64,000 bases of DNA from Hepsetus odoe. Taxonomy: Eukaryota > Chordata > Actinopteri > Characiformes > Hepsetidae. The position numbers and the translations under genes were made by a program. The notes beneath the pieces are model-generated. The model saw nothing but the letters and a program-made list of their open reading frames with translations, was not told where the DNA came from and made no database searches. Below, piece by piece: positions 44,810 through 55,064 of this stretch. The stretch spans positions 20,798,044 through 20,862,043 of the forward strand of contig CM029379.1 in NCBI GenBank assembly GCA_017165825.1, in the 5' to 3' direction. Numbering within the stretch: position 1 is the stretch's first letter; each line of letters begins with the position of its first letter.

Positions 44810-46410
44810 GAGAATGCCCGTGTGTGTGTTTGAGTGTGTGTCCCAGCGAGCTAACTGTATGAGATGTGTACATGTTTGAACGTGTCCTGACTGTGTGTGT
44901 GTGCGCGCACATCATGTGTGAGTGTTTGGCTGTTTGAAAGCACATTGTGTGTGACATCCCATTTCCCTGTACCCTGAGTGAGAAAATGTGAAACTGAAGG
45001 GAGAAAGGGAGAGAGGGAGGGAGAGTGAGAACACAGTTGAAAGTAGCATTTTAAAGCTACAGATTAGTCAGGAGTGGCTTATGAAGGCCTTTCCACTTTT
45101 TAAAGACACTTTAGAGATCCTTTTAGAGCAGGAAAGTAGTGGAACAGAAAAGCGTTGCACCTTTTAAACACATGTCCCATCCTGCTGCTGTTGCCATAGA
45201 AACAGTTTTTTTTTTATGCACCAGAATGTTTCTTTAAAAAAAGTGCAAATGAGTGACAAACTGCACTGAAACTTTTTTTTTGGCTGCAGGAATGGATGCA
45301 TTTCATTAACTACAAAAAAACATGGACTTCAATCTTATGACCCTCCTCTTCGAGGCTGATTTGGACAGCTTCCCTTCAAAGTTTAGCTGTTTTTGGGGGG
45401 TTTTTTCTTGGAGAAAATAACCTTTTGATAAACTATTTATGGGTGGAAGAGAGGTTTCATCAATTTTTCAAAAACAAATCTCATGGCAAAAGAAAAAAAA
45501 AGGCAGTTGGGTTTTTTGCGCTAATGCCTTGTCCAATCTGGAGAGCAACAAGAACATGGGCCAAAAAAAAAGTCACAAATTGCACAGGGCTCATATTGAA
45601 ATTCCAAAATGAAATGTTTTATAAACTGTACTATCAGAACGAGGCCCTGAGCTTCTGGGCCTGATTGTCTGTGAGGAGCTGATTAAAGGCTGAGCACTTT
45701 TTGATGCTGCTCCACAGCTGCCCAAATTTATATTAAAAGTAGAGCTGCCAGGAGAAATATTTATTTCATCACTGACGTTACTCTGTCGTGACATGATGCC
45801 ACATCTAATCCACATTTTATTCAGTGGTCAATCATTGTCATTTCACCTGTTGGCTGAAGATGGACAGCAGCACATGGGATGTCCCGTCAATTAATAGAGC
45901 AGTGATGGAATATTCTCTGACTGCCAACTTTTCCCAAATTTTCTCCCATTTTTTCTGAAAATTGCTCCTTGAATGCTTGCATAGTGCACCCAATTCGCAC
46001 AGCTCAGTGTTTTAAGGAACCAGAAATGGCTCTGCCACATGAAAAGTCCTTTCTGAAAGCAGGATAGACAGGGAGTGCATTTGTAAGATGATAAAATCCA
46101 TTAGAAATGTAATTTAGCTTGCAAAAAGTGCTCATTGTTTCTTTAAAAGAGTGTCCACAATGAACGACCTTGCTTACTGAAGTAGACATTGAGCGATGGA
46201 GTAGCGGAAGACATTTCGAAAGATGATGTGAGGCACATCAGAGGAATACAAGGTGAAAATCCTTCACCTACAGCAGAAGTCCAATCTTTTTTTTTTTTAT
46301 AGAAAAGCAGAGTTTTCAGATACTTGGCCCACTCAGAACACAGCCTGAAAAGAATGTCAAGGATTTCACCAACTCCGTACTAAAAGAGGCTTGCTACTTC
46401 AAAACACTGA
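44810..46410. other. Unassigned DNA
   Basis: TG-rich 44820-44905. No gene recognised. 45640-45850 is high-complexity DNA that could be conserved noncoding sequence. Confidence 0.4.
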
Positions 46411-46438
46411 ATGAAAGAGAACGAGGGAGAGGGAGAGG

Positions 46439-46481
<43 letters not shown>

Positions 46482-46512
46482 AGAGAGAGAGAAGGAGAGA
46501 GAGAGAGAGAGA

Positions 46513-46555
<43 letters not shown>

Positions 46556-46612
46556 GAGAGAGAAGGAGAGAGAGAGAGAGAGAGAGAGAGGCGAGAGAGA
46601 GAGAGAGAGAGA

Positions 46613-46659
<47 letters not shown>

Positions 46660-46760
46660 AGAGGAGAGAAGGAGAGAGAGAGAGAGAGAAGGAGAGAGAG
46701 AGAGAGAAGGAGAGAGAGAGAAAGGAGAGAGAGAGAGAGAGAGAGTGAAGGAGGAGAGGA

Positions 46761-46810
<50 letters not shown>

Positions 46811-46811
46811 G

Positions 46812-46842
<31 letters not shown>

Positions 46843-46921
46843 AGAGGGAGAGAGAGAGAAGGAGAGGGGAGAGAGGAGAGAGAGGGAGAGAGAGAGAAAG
46901 AGAGGGAGAGAGAGAGGGAGA

Positions 46922-46960
<39 letters not shown>
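46411..46960. repeat. Polypurine GA/GGAGA tract, about 550 bp
   Basis: Almost only G and A, built of GA runs with GGGA and AGGAGA interruptions. Open frames of about 200 codons on both strands are artefacts (Arg/Glu or Ser/Leu repeats). Confidence 0.95.
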
Positions 46961-46961
<1 letters not shown>

Positions 46962-46964
46962 ATT

Positions 46965-47340
46965 GAAAACAGCAACAGCATTTTACATTGGGAGGGAATT
47001 TCACAATGAATGAACCCAGAGAAACGGAAACAAATCTTTTTACATTAAATTCCTGGAAAGTTGAGAACATTATAAGGTTTAGTGACTAGAATGACATTTT
47101 ATGGGAAATGCACAATTACCTACTACAATGAAATTGCAAGGATTCTTTCAAAAGATGTTGCGTTAATGTCGTTTTGAAGATGGTGTAATGATGACAGCAG
47201 AGTACAGCGTATAACTCAGTTTTACCCAAAGAGATCTGGTGAATGTGAAAGCCCAAGAAAATGGTTTACGCATTCTTTATCCTCGTCAAATCAACCGATG
47301 CCTACAAATCAGCTTAACTTTGATGGAATAAGCCTGGATG
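46965..47340. other. Unassigned DNA
   Basis: No feature recognised. Confidence 0.45.
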
Positions 47341-47341
47341 A

Positions 47342-47545
47342 AGCCAGCGCTGGCCTAGTATTTAGAAACTAGCCCCCAGGATTGGAAGGTCGTGGGATCG
47401 AATCCCAGACCAGTAGGTTGCTCTGAGGTACCCTTGAGCAAGGTACCACCCCCATCACTGCTCCACGGGTGCTTTCAATAGCTGCCCCCCTGCTGCAAGG
47501 TGCTATGCTGTGTTTCACAATGACAAGTTGTCACATTCAGTTACT
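47342..47545 (+). mobile_element. SINE-A copy
   Basis: AGCGCTGGCCTAGTATTTAG, GGATCGAATCCCAGACC, CCTTGAGCAAGGTACCACCC and TTTCACAATGACAAGTTGTC. Confidence 0.9.
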
Positions 47546-47552
47546 GTCAGTG

Positions 47553-47660
47553 TACAATGCTGTGAAAAGGTATCTGCGCCTTTCTGATTTTCTCAATGTT
47601 TGTCTATTCATAACACTTCATTTTTTAAAGATCAGACTCAGGTCAAGTTACACCATACTC
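47553..47660 (+). mobile_element. Possible Tc1 terminal fragment
   Basis: CAATGCTGTGAAAAGGTATC followed by GCGCCTTTCTGATTTTC resembles the terminal repeat of a further fish Tc1 family. No transposase is attached. Confidence 0.4.
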
Positions 47661-47732
47661 ATATCTTCCTCTAGTTCTACTTTTAATTCATCAGTCCAAA
47701 ACAATATCCTAACAGTTATTACAGTTATTACT

Positions 47733-47748
47733 CCCCCCCCCCCCCCCC
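47733..47748. repeat. Poly-C run, 16 bases
   Basis: A rare uninterrupted C homopolymer. Confidence 0.95.
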
Positions 47749-47819
47749 AACATAGTGAGTGAACATTTATGATCTCTTAGCATTCAATTGCGAACCTTTC
47801 CTAACTGATCTATGAAACA

Positions 47820-48055
47820 GAAAGTGACTATTCGTATCACTGTGAAACAGCACAGCACACAGTGAAACACAACAAAATTACACCTCTGCATTTTACCCAC
47901 ACACACACCTGCAGCAGGGGGCAGCTATTGAAAGCTGCCCAGGGAACAGTGATGGTAACAGTACTTTCCTCAAGGGTACCTTAGGGCAACCTACTTGTAA
48001 GGGACAAAAACCCACAATCATCTAGTCCCTAATCACTAGGCCACCGCTGCCCCAT
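47820..48055 (-). mobile_element. SINE-A copy
   Basis: AAAGTGACTATTCGTATCAC at the tail side, GCAGCAGGGGGCAGCTATTG in the body and CTAATCACTAGGCCACCGCT at the A box. Confidence 0.9.
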
Positions 48056-48289
48056 TTATGTAATTGTTTTCTGGATTTTCTTTAGACTGAGGAATTGTGG
48101 GCTATTTGTTGGGACTTTTAGGGAACTAAACTGTAGGTTTATGTCAGCATTCAAAAGCTTAAGTAACTGTCATCTATACTGATAGTTAAATCAGTAAAGT
48201 GTTACGACAGATGTCATCAGACCGTTCCTCAGAGCTCCCAAGATAGTCCATGTTTCTGCTTCTCCAGCAAAAGGCAACATCATACACCA

Positions 48290-48560
48290 CTCACTCACGT
48301 CAGTACCTGCTCATCGTGATTAGGATCTGTCCCAGGTCTGACAGGGCAGAAGGCGGGAAACATCCTGCACAGGTAGCCAGTCCATCACAGGGCAGAAAAA
48401 CCACCTGAAAGCTTGCCTTTGGGCAATGGGAGGAAACTGGAGCTCCCAGAGGAACCCCATGCAGACACGGGGCAAACAGGCAAATTCCACACAGAAAAAA
48501 GCCTGTCTGTCTGGGAATCGAACCCAGGACCTTCTCACGACCCACTGCCCCATTTTACAC
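48290..48560 (-). mobile_element. SINE-C copy
   Basis: CCAGTCCATCACAGGGCAGA, GGGAGGAAACTGGAGCTCCC, GCAGACACGGGGCAAACAGG and GGGAATCGAACCCAGGACC in the reverse order of the copy at 24845. Confidence 0.75.
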
Positions 48561-48589
48561 CAAACAATGTAGCAGCAACCATTAATGTC

Positions 48590-48850
48590 CAACAAACATT
48601 AATGACCTCTATCAATCATCATCATTCTTTACCAAACACCAATATTGTCTGTTAAGTAACACAGATAGAGTTTAATAAGCACTATCATTCTCCATTAAAG
48701 ACCAACACTGTCCATCAAATACCAAATTCTTCCACCTCATATCATTGTTTTCCATTAAACATTAACAATGTCTACGAAACATCATGATTCTGAAGAAACA
48801 AATATCTAACAAAAATCATTCCTCTTCACCAAATTGCTAGCATTTACCTT
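48590..48850. repeat. Decayed AT-rich tandem repeat
   Basis: ATCATTCT or ATCATTG followed by CCA(T/A)TAAA(C/G)A, then (A/C)A(A/C)TGTC recur at about 48620, 48683 and 48741. Confidence 0.5.
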
Positions 48851-48859
48851 TGGCCACAT

Positions 48860-49832
48860 GCAGAGAAAGAAGAGACTAATCAATTGAACCAGAGCGAAAA
48901 AAGGCGAGCATCGCAGAGCCGCTGATTCCAGAGTCGAGTTTGGAGATGTTCTGAAGGCTAAGTCATTTTGACTTTGTGCCTCTGTTGACTACACCGTATG
49001 GAGCCCAACCAATAAAAGTTAAAACATTTGAAAACTTTTGTTCTACTGTATTGCTCAAAAGAAGTAGCATTTGATGCACTGGGTATGATGCACTTTTTTA
49101 CAAAGTGATGTCTGGTAAAGCATTCAACAGTGCTATGTCAGTGTATTCATAAATACAGAAAGAGAACTTCAGATAAAAGACACGTTCTCCGCTCAGAAAG
49201 GATGAGGGCACCAGGGCCGGCCTTTCAATCTAACACTTTCAGACTAACATCAGAGATTTAGCAGGTGTGGCTGAAATAGTCTGCCTGACCTTGCTCTACA
49301 AGGCAAGGGATTCAAACACTAACAGAGCCTACAGCAGAAACTGGACCTGATAAGGAACTTCTGACGGAACACAAGATGCCTACCACTTCTGAATGCACAT
49401 AAAGTTAAGTCCCAGTGGAAAGACAGTGATTCAAAGCAGTACAAAACCAAGAACTGAAAATAAAATCCCAGGAGCCAGCTGCCACAGGAAGTGAGGGGAT
49501 GCTTTCTTTTGCACCCTTTTGATCCACTTTCTTCACATATAGAATAAGTGTAGAAAAATGTGAATCCTGGCCTGAATGAAGCCTGGAAGCAGCCAGAGTC
49601 AAATCGCTGACAGGTACCAAGCAGTGGAATAGTATAGTTCATCCACCAAATACTAAGCTACAACACTAGTAAAGAACATAAATTAACCTGAATGCATCGG
49701 AGCTGGAGACACAAAACTCATAACATATACCACATTTAGTTGTACACCGACACAGAACTCAATTCAAACTGGTCTTTGATTGACTTCCAACTTAACTTAT
49801 AGTCTAAAGGGTAAGTTGCAGTTTGACGTGAA
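48860..49832. other. Unassigned DNA
   Basis: No gene recognised; the minus-strand frames at 49319-49642 have no known motif. Confidence 0.4.
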
Positions 49833-49837
49833 CTCTA

Positions 49838-50095
49838 ATGAAAGTGAAAGTGACTCCTTGTCATTGTGAAACACAGCACAGCACACAGAGAGCCGCAAAG
49901 AAATTAGAACAATACATTCTACCCATACACGTGCAGCAGGGGCCAGCTATTGAAAGCACCCGGGGAGCAGTGACAGGAACAGTACCTTGCTTAAGGGTAC
50001 CTCAGTGTAACCTGCTGGGGTCTGGCATTCAAACCCATGACCTTCTGATCCTGGGGCCTAGTCCCTAATCACTAGGCCACCGGTGACCCGGTATG
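49838..50095 (-). mobile_element. SINE-A copy
   Basis: GAAAGTGAAAGTGACTCCTT at the tail side, GAAACACAGCACAGCACACA, CCTTGCTTAAGGGTACCTCA and CTAATCACTAGGCCACCGGT. Confidence 0.9.
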
Positions 50096-50099
50096 AACT

Positions 50100-50700
50100 A
50101 GGAACTCTAGACTATGGATCTGGCAAATTTCCGCCTAAGAAAAAATCACATGCTAATCTTGGCGCATTCCATAAAACCTATAGTTTATGAAATTATGAAA
50201 TGGGCTTGTCTTTGATTGCTGTCATGAGCTGCCATTTACTGTGAAGCCACTCTCTCATAGTTTGAAGCAGCCTAGTTAGAAGACTTTCTTTCCAGTGCAT
50301 GTAACTGAAGTGCTATATGCAAGAAATGTACATTTAAAAGCGGCGAAATCTGAATATTTTACAAGATAATCTAATTTGGTTTGACAGTATAAATATTAAG
50401 TATTATATCTACAAGGCATTTGCTGTTAATGTACAGATTTAACCAGTACTTAACAATGAAAGTTGAATGACAAAAAGCATTTCCAGACCAGACAGAAGGC
50501 AGAATTTCCAGACAGAAGGCTATAAATGAACCAGTGTTATGAAGCTGAACCTCATGCGGAATCAATGCAGTGAAATGTGTAGAAAAATTTAAGTTGTTTT
50601 AACAATTTGAAACTAAACATTCATGAATAAAAAAACAAACAAACTCAAGCTTACACTCCAGACTTGAGACTCTTCAGAGTTGCCCCTAAACTAAGATGTT
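50100..50700. other. Unassigned DNA
   Basis: A short direct repeat TTCCAGACAGAAGGC (about 50481 with one change, and 50507). No gene. Confidence 0.45.
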
Positions 50701-50707
50701 TGTATGA

Positions 50708-50912
50708 ATGGGGTGGTGGTGGTCTAGTGGTAGGACACTCACCTATTGGCCAAGAGGTCACAGACTTGAATCCCACCTCCAGCACCACCAACATTGGGTT
50801 TCTGAGCAAAAACTCTTAACCCTGAGTTGCTCCAGAGAAACCGTCCCTGTAATCTGGAAGTGGAAGTCACCCTGGATAGGAGCATCTGCGAAATGCCGTA
50901 CATGTAAATATA
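50708..50912 (+). mobile_element. SINE-B copy
   Basis: GGTGGTGGTCTAGTGGTAGG, CTTGAATCCCACCTCCAGC, ACCCTGAGTTGCTCCAGAG and CATCTGCGAAATGCCGTACA. Confidence 0.9.
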
Positions 50913-50914
50913 TA

Positions 50915-51825
50915 ATTTAAGGTAATCGAAAAACAATTATGTAACATCATTATCCGGTCATTCTTTGTTGCTGCTGCTTCAACCCTGCTTCAAACTTTAT
51001 CTTTACCAAACAATCAAAAAATTTTACAAACTTATTAAAAATAAACCACTTTTTAAATGACTTGGGTTAAAATCAGGTTACATTACACTAAGATTAAGAG
51101 CTTTTCTTCTAATTGTGCCACAAAAAAAAAAAAAAAAAAAAAATACTAGAGGATGCTACAATGAGGAAACTCAGACGTGCAATGGACCTTTCCCAAGTCC
51201 TGGCTTAGTGCTCATAGTCTAGACATCAATAAAGGGAGGTATGGAAAGCCATGGCAGCTGAAAGAACACATTGTCTGACAGGTGAGGCACAGAAAGTGCT
51301 CCTTCTCTTTACCTATGAAAGCTAAACTGGGGGGAGGGGGGTTTCTCAGAAAAACAGCAGTGGATTCCATATCTTGCTGATTTGTTATAAAAACTATGAG
51401 AAACAGTTGGGTTAATAATCTGCAGAGCACTCACCCTGACCACATGCTACCTATATGTTCTCTGTTGCTCAATGCAAGCTCCTTTTCACCCAACCGTGAG
51501 AGGTATGGCTTACAAATTCATATTCAGAACTGTTCAGTAAGAGTAATAGTAGGAGGGTTTCTGGTATCCATCCCCAGGTAACACCAGTGCTTTTCAATCT
51601 GGCAGTTGCTGGATCCAAGTGGCTACTGTATTATTTGTAGCTCAACTGGTTACAAAACAACCCAGGAGAAAATCTTAGAAAATGCAGGCCTTGCATGCCT
51701 CAGAGCTTCAACACATGTGTCCACCTTTAAAAAGCATCTAGGAAATATTGGAAACTGGTATTGGAGTCTTGCTACTGCAAGATGAAGGTACGTTTTAAAA
51801 CTCTCCGATAAGCACCAAACATTGG
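50915..51825. other. Unassigned DNA with poly-A
   Basis: Poly-A run of 22 bases at 51122-51143. The 3' part may be decayed Tc1 sequence. Confidence 0.4.
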
Positions 51826-51829
51826 AGTG

Positions 51830-52540
51830 TTTTTTGAGGACTGATGAGTATAAAAGGAAAATTTCTAGAAGTTAGGGGTCCCGGTTCATCTGACAAGCAA
51901 ATACAGCACTGCGTGATAAAAACACCATAATAGTCAAACCTGTTGGTGGTTGTGTGATGATGTGAGAATGCTTTGTGGCTTCGGAGTCTGGGTAGTTTGC
52001 CAAAACCGACAACTGAATTCTGCCCTTTGCCACAAATTCCTGCAGGACAATGTGCAGTAAGCCGTCCATCTGAAGCTCAAGTGAAGAGTTTTGCATCAAT
52101 GTGACAATCTTGAACACAAAAGTAGGCTCACTTCTCAATAGCTAAAAAGAAACTAAATAAACGTTTTGGAGTGATCTAGTCAAAGTTCTAGCCAAAGTTC
52201 CATACAGTAAGTGTGGGAAGATCAAAAGGGGCAGTGAAATCAGTAAAAAGCCACATCCATCACCCAAATAGCAGTGATGGGGACAGTAGCTTAATGATAA
52301 CTCAAGGCAACCAACAGTTCTGGGGGTTTAAACCCCAGCCTCAAACCACAAGGCCTTCATTGCCCCAGGGCAGTTTTCTTCAAATCCAATTGTTTGAGCT
52401 ATAGTTTATGCAACTACAGGATGTGTTACATACAAACTGCCTGTCAGATGACCCTGAGAATGCTCAAAATCAAGAAATTTGCAAAGAATAAGGGGCTGAA
52501 TGTCTTGCACATCGAATGAGTGATATTTAGCCATGTGAGG
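51830..52540 (+). mobile_element. Tc1-like relic (family F), split by SINE
   Basis: GACTGATGAGTATAAAAGG (first Asp region), CAAATACAGCACTGCGTGAT, GTTGGTGGTTGTGTGATGAT, CCTGCAGGACAATGTGCAG (second Asp region) and GTTTTGGAGTGATCTAGTCA appear in transposase order. After the SINE, AAATCCAATTGTTTGAGC and GAAATTTGCAAAGAATAAGG continue the C-terminal region. Heavily decayed. Confidence 0.7.
52225..52372 (-). mobile_element. SINE-A fragment inserted in Tc1 relic
   Basis: AGCAGTGATGGGGACAGTAG, TTTAAACCCCAGCC and CAAGGCCTTCATTGCCCC. Central body and A-box side only. Confidence 0.65.
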
Positions 52541-52544
52541 AATT

Positions 52545-52870
52545 TGGTTGCAATTTGCAATCTAAATAAAGCACTCTAGTAACTGAAGTATGTCAGTTGA
52601 ATGACTGAAAAGAATCAATTATAAACTGACTATACCGTTATAGCTAGTCAAGCAGTTCTTTTTTAGTTTTTATGCAAAAATGTAGCAGTCATAATTATTT
52701 AACTTCTAATTACTACAGTTACAGTCAAACTAACATTAATTAGCAGCGCTGCACTTACTTGTCCTGCACCTCCAACAACTGCACACCTGTAGCTGATAAA
52801 GCCGTTTTCACAAAGCGACTGTGTGTGTTTGTGACACCTCACATACACCATGGGATTCTCATTAAATTGG
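52545..52870. other. Unassigned DNA
   Basis: No feature recognised. Confidence 0.45.
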
Positions 52871-52871
52871 C

Positions 52872-52918
<47 letters not shown>
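52872..52918. repeat. GA microsatellite
   Basis: About 23 GA units. Confidence 0.95.
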
Positions 52919-52919
<1 letters not shown>

Positions 52920-53080
52920 ATAAAGTATGGATGGAGTGTGTTGATATGAAACAGGTGTGCTGTGTCTTTGCTGAGAGACAGCAAGACTGAGTTCCTCTTT
53001 TCCTCTCTGCTCATCAAATTAAAAGAGCTGACAAATTAGTGCTGTCTCTCTCTCTCACACACACACACAAAACAAGCATA

Positions 53081-53140
53081 CATAATGCACAAGAGATGAT
53101 TTGTGTGTGTACAATTATATATCATCTCTTGTGCATTATG
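53081..53140. repeat. Perfect 20-bp inverted repeat
   Basis: CATAATGCACAAGAGATGAT (53081-53100) and its exact inverse at 53121-53140 around a 20-base TG/AT loop. It could form a cruciform or, if transcribed, a hairpin RNA. Confidence 0.95.
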
Positions 53141-53249
53141 CACGCTTATGTAAGTATTTAACATTTTTAAGTAATTCATTTCAAACTAAATTACAACCAT
53201 GCTTCTTTAATAATTTACAGACAGCTCAGACTGGCGATTTTAAAATTAC

Positions 53250-53360
53250 CAACAGGTGATTACATTGGTCATCCTGTTACAAGGTTATCTGTCAAGGGGT
53301 GGGATGTGTTGGGCAGCAAGGTGCTACTTGCAGTTGATGTGTTGGAAGCAGGAAAACTGG
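53250..53360 (+). mobile_element. Tc1 family D 5' fragment, copy 2
   Basis: CTGTCAAGGGGTGGGATGTG, TGGGCAGCAAGG and GATGTGTTGGAAGCAGGAAA; parallels 61245-61360. Confidence 0.65.
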
Positions 53361-53397
53361 GCAGTTTCAAAATGACAAATAGTCACTTTCACTTCAC
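53361..53397 (+). mobile_element. SINE-A tail fragment
   Basis: TTTCAAAATGACAAATAGTC then ACTTTCACTTCAC, the last 35 bases of SINE-A, fused directly to Tc1 sequence. Confidence 0.6.
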
Positions 53398-53399
53398 GG

Positions 53400-54415
53400 C
53401 TAGGAATGATCCAATTCCCAGGCTTTATTAAGGATATATAGAGTGATTATGTATCAGTATCCTGTTCCCAAGCCTTCCTTAAACTTGTAATAAAATATTC
53501 AGATATTGTAAAGTTCGGTGGACATTTTCACATAATATATATTCTTATTAATGATAATCAGGGCTTTAGGCTGACCCCAATATATTGATTTTTCTTCTTA
53601 TTCAGCAAGGAAAAAAACTCAAATAACTGTAGGCTTTACTTTTACCATTACCTGATGGGCTGAATCAGAAATCAGCAGAAACTATTATGCTTTCCTAACA
53701 TGTCTAACATCACGGTAGATGTTCAGTGGAGCACCAGCTGGATGGAAAACTTCAGCAGCAGAGGGCCCCTGGGGGGACACGTTTCTGTCCTTGACGTGCC
53801 TACGGGGCTTCGCTGTGATGAGCTGATGCTATCTATGTTTAGTCTTCAGGCCATGTTCATATATTTAATTAAAATAGCCTTGGCCAGTCCACACAGAGAC
53901 CACTTATCTATCAGAGAGAGAGAGACTGGGTGGGTGGGGACTCTGCCCTCCTCCATCACCCTCTAATTTAAAGATTATCAGCTTTGATTGGCGCCTGGAA
54001 AGGACAAGAAGGAAGGGGAGGCAGGAGGAAGACATAGAGAGAAAAATGGAAGGGGAAAAGGGGGAAAAAAAAAACAATAGAAGAGTGACCCATTAGTTTC
54101 GAGCACATGCACCCTTGTTGCCACCTCACTGGTCCAGATAAAGACCAAAACTAAAAAAAAAAAAAAAAAAAAAAAAAAAAGTGTTGTCATGGTAACTATC
54201 ACAAGTAGAACAATGTGGACGAGTCAGCTGGAATGGCCAACAGTTTTTATAACAATCACTGTAGTATATCCTCAAGACAACCTAAATTTCAGGAAAATAG
54301 ACAGATAAAGCTGAATTCCCCCAGTTAATTGAGCTATACTTTATAAAGAGAGGTATACACTGATTATACTGAGCCCTCCCAGTTTATTACCTCATACACA
54401 TTGGTAAGTGTCACG
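53400..54415. other. Unassigned DNA with poly-A
   Basis: Poly-A run of about 29 bases at 54152-54180. The frame at 53700-53966 has no known motif. Confidence 0.4.
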
Positions 54416-54419
54416 GTTA

Positions 54420-54630
54420 TGTCACAGTAGATGGCTCTCTGCTCTGACTGAGCACACCTGGGCACAGGTGGGGGCTGCCTTTATAAATCCCAATGAGTCA
54501 GATTTGAGAGTAAGTCCTTCTTGTTAGTTTTGTTACACTTGTGGGTGCATTTATGTTATGTTCAATAAAGTTAAGTCACCAAGCATTAAAGTAAGGTGTA
54601 TCCACTGAGGCAGAACCAGAGAGTGTGGCA
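54420..54630 (+). mobile_element. Diverged LTR (copy B)
   Basis: Starts TGTCACAGTAGATGGCTCTC; has GCTCTGACTGAGCACACCTG, a TTTATAAA promoter-like word, GAGTCAGA and an AATAAA at about 54563. The right end is not defined. Confidence 0.6.
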
Positions 54631-54654
54631 CATCTGAAAACTTCTATCTCTTGC

Positions 54655-55056
54655 TGTCACGTGTGTTGGGTTTTGGGCACGCTAGAGGGCGCTCTCGGTC
54701 ACGTGTGTTGGGTTTTGGGCACGCTAGAGGGCGCTCTGTTCTGACTAAGCACACCTGAGCCCCTGCGGGCAGGTGTGCATCATTGGGGCTGACTATTTAA
54801 GCCCCGATGAGTCAGAACAGAGCGCGGCTCATTAGATAGGCTAAGCCTACACGTAATGGTGGTTTTTGTCAGTCAGTCAGTCAGTCAGTCAGTCAGTCAG
54901 TCAGTCAGTCAGTCAGTCAGTCAGTCAGTCAGTCACCTGAGTAGTAACTGCAGTCTGAGTTCTTGTTTGTTTGTGTTTTCTCCTTTGTTTAATAAACTTC
55001 TGTTCTGAACCCCTGGCTCGGACCTGACGTCCCTCTGGTACCACACCACCGTTACA
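54655..55056 (+). mobile_element. Solo LTR with 5-bp target duplication (copy C)
   Basis: The 402-bp element begins TGTCACG and ends CGTTACA (5'-TG...CA-3', terminal hexamers inverse at five of six positions). The bases CTTGC flank it on both sides (54650-54654 and 55057-55061). It has a TATTTAAG promoter-like word near 54794 and AATAAA near 54990, the order of U3-R-U5. It carries a 42-bp tandem duplication at its 5' end and a TCAG tract. No internal coding region remains, so it arose by LTR-LTR recombination (known mechanism). The 5-bp duplication fits Gypsy-like elements, as inference. Confidence 0.9.
54869..54934. repeat. TCAG microsatellite inside solo LTR
   Basis: About 16 TCAG units. 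Confidence 0.95.
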
Positions 55057-55064
55057 CTTGCTTT

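Noticed and set aside
46394..47013. Open frames of about 200 codons on both strands
   Set aside because: They translate the GA tract into Arg/Glu or Ser/Leu repeats.
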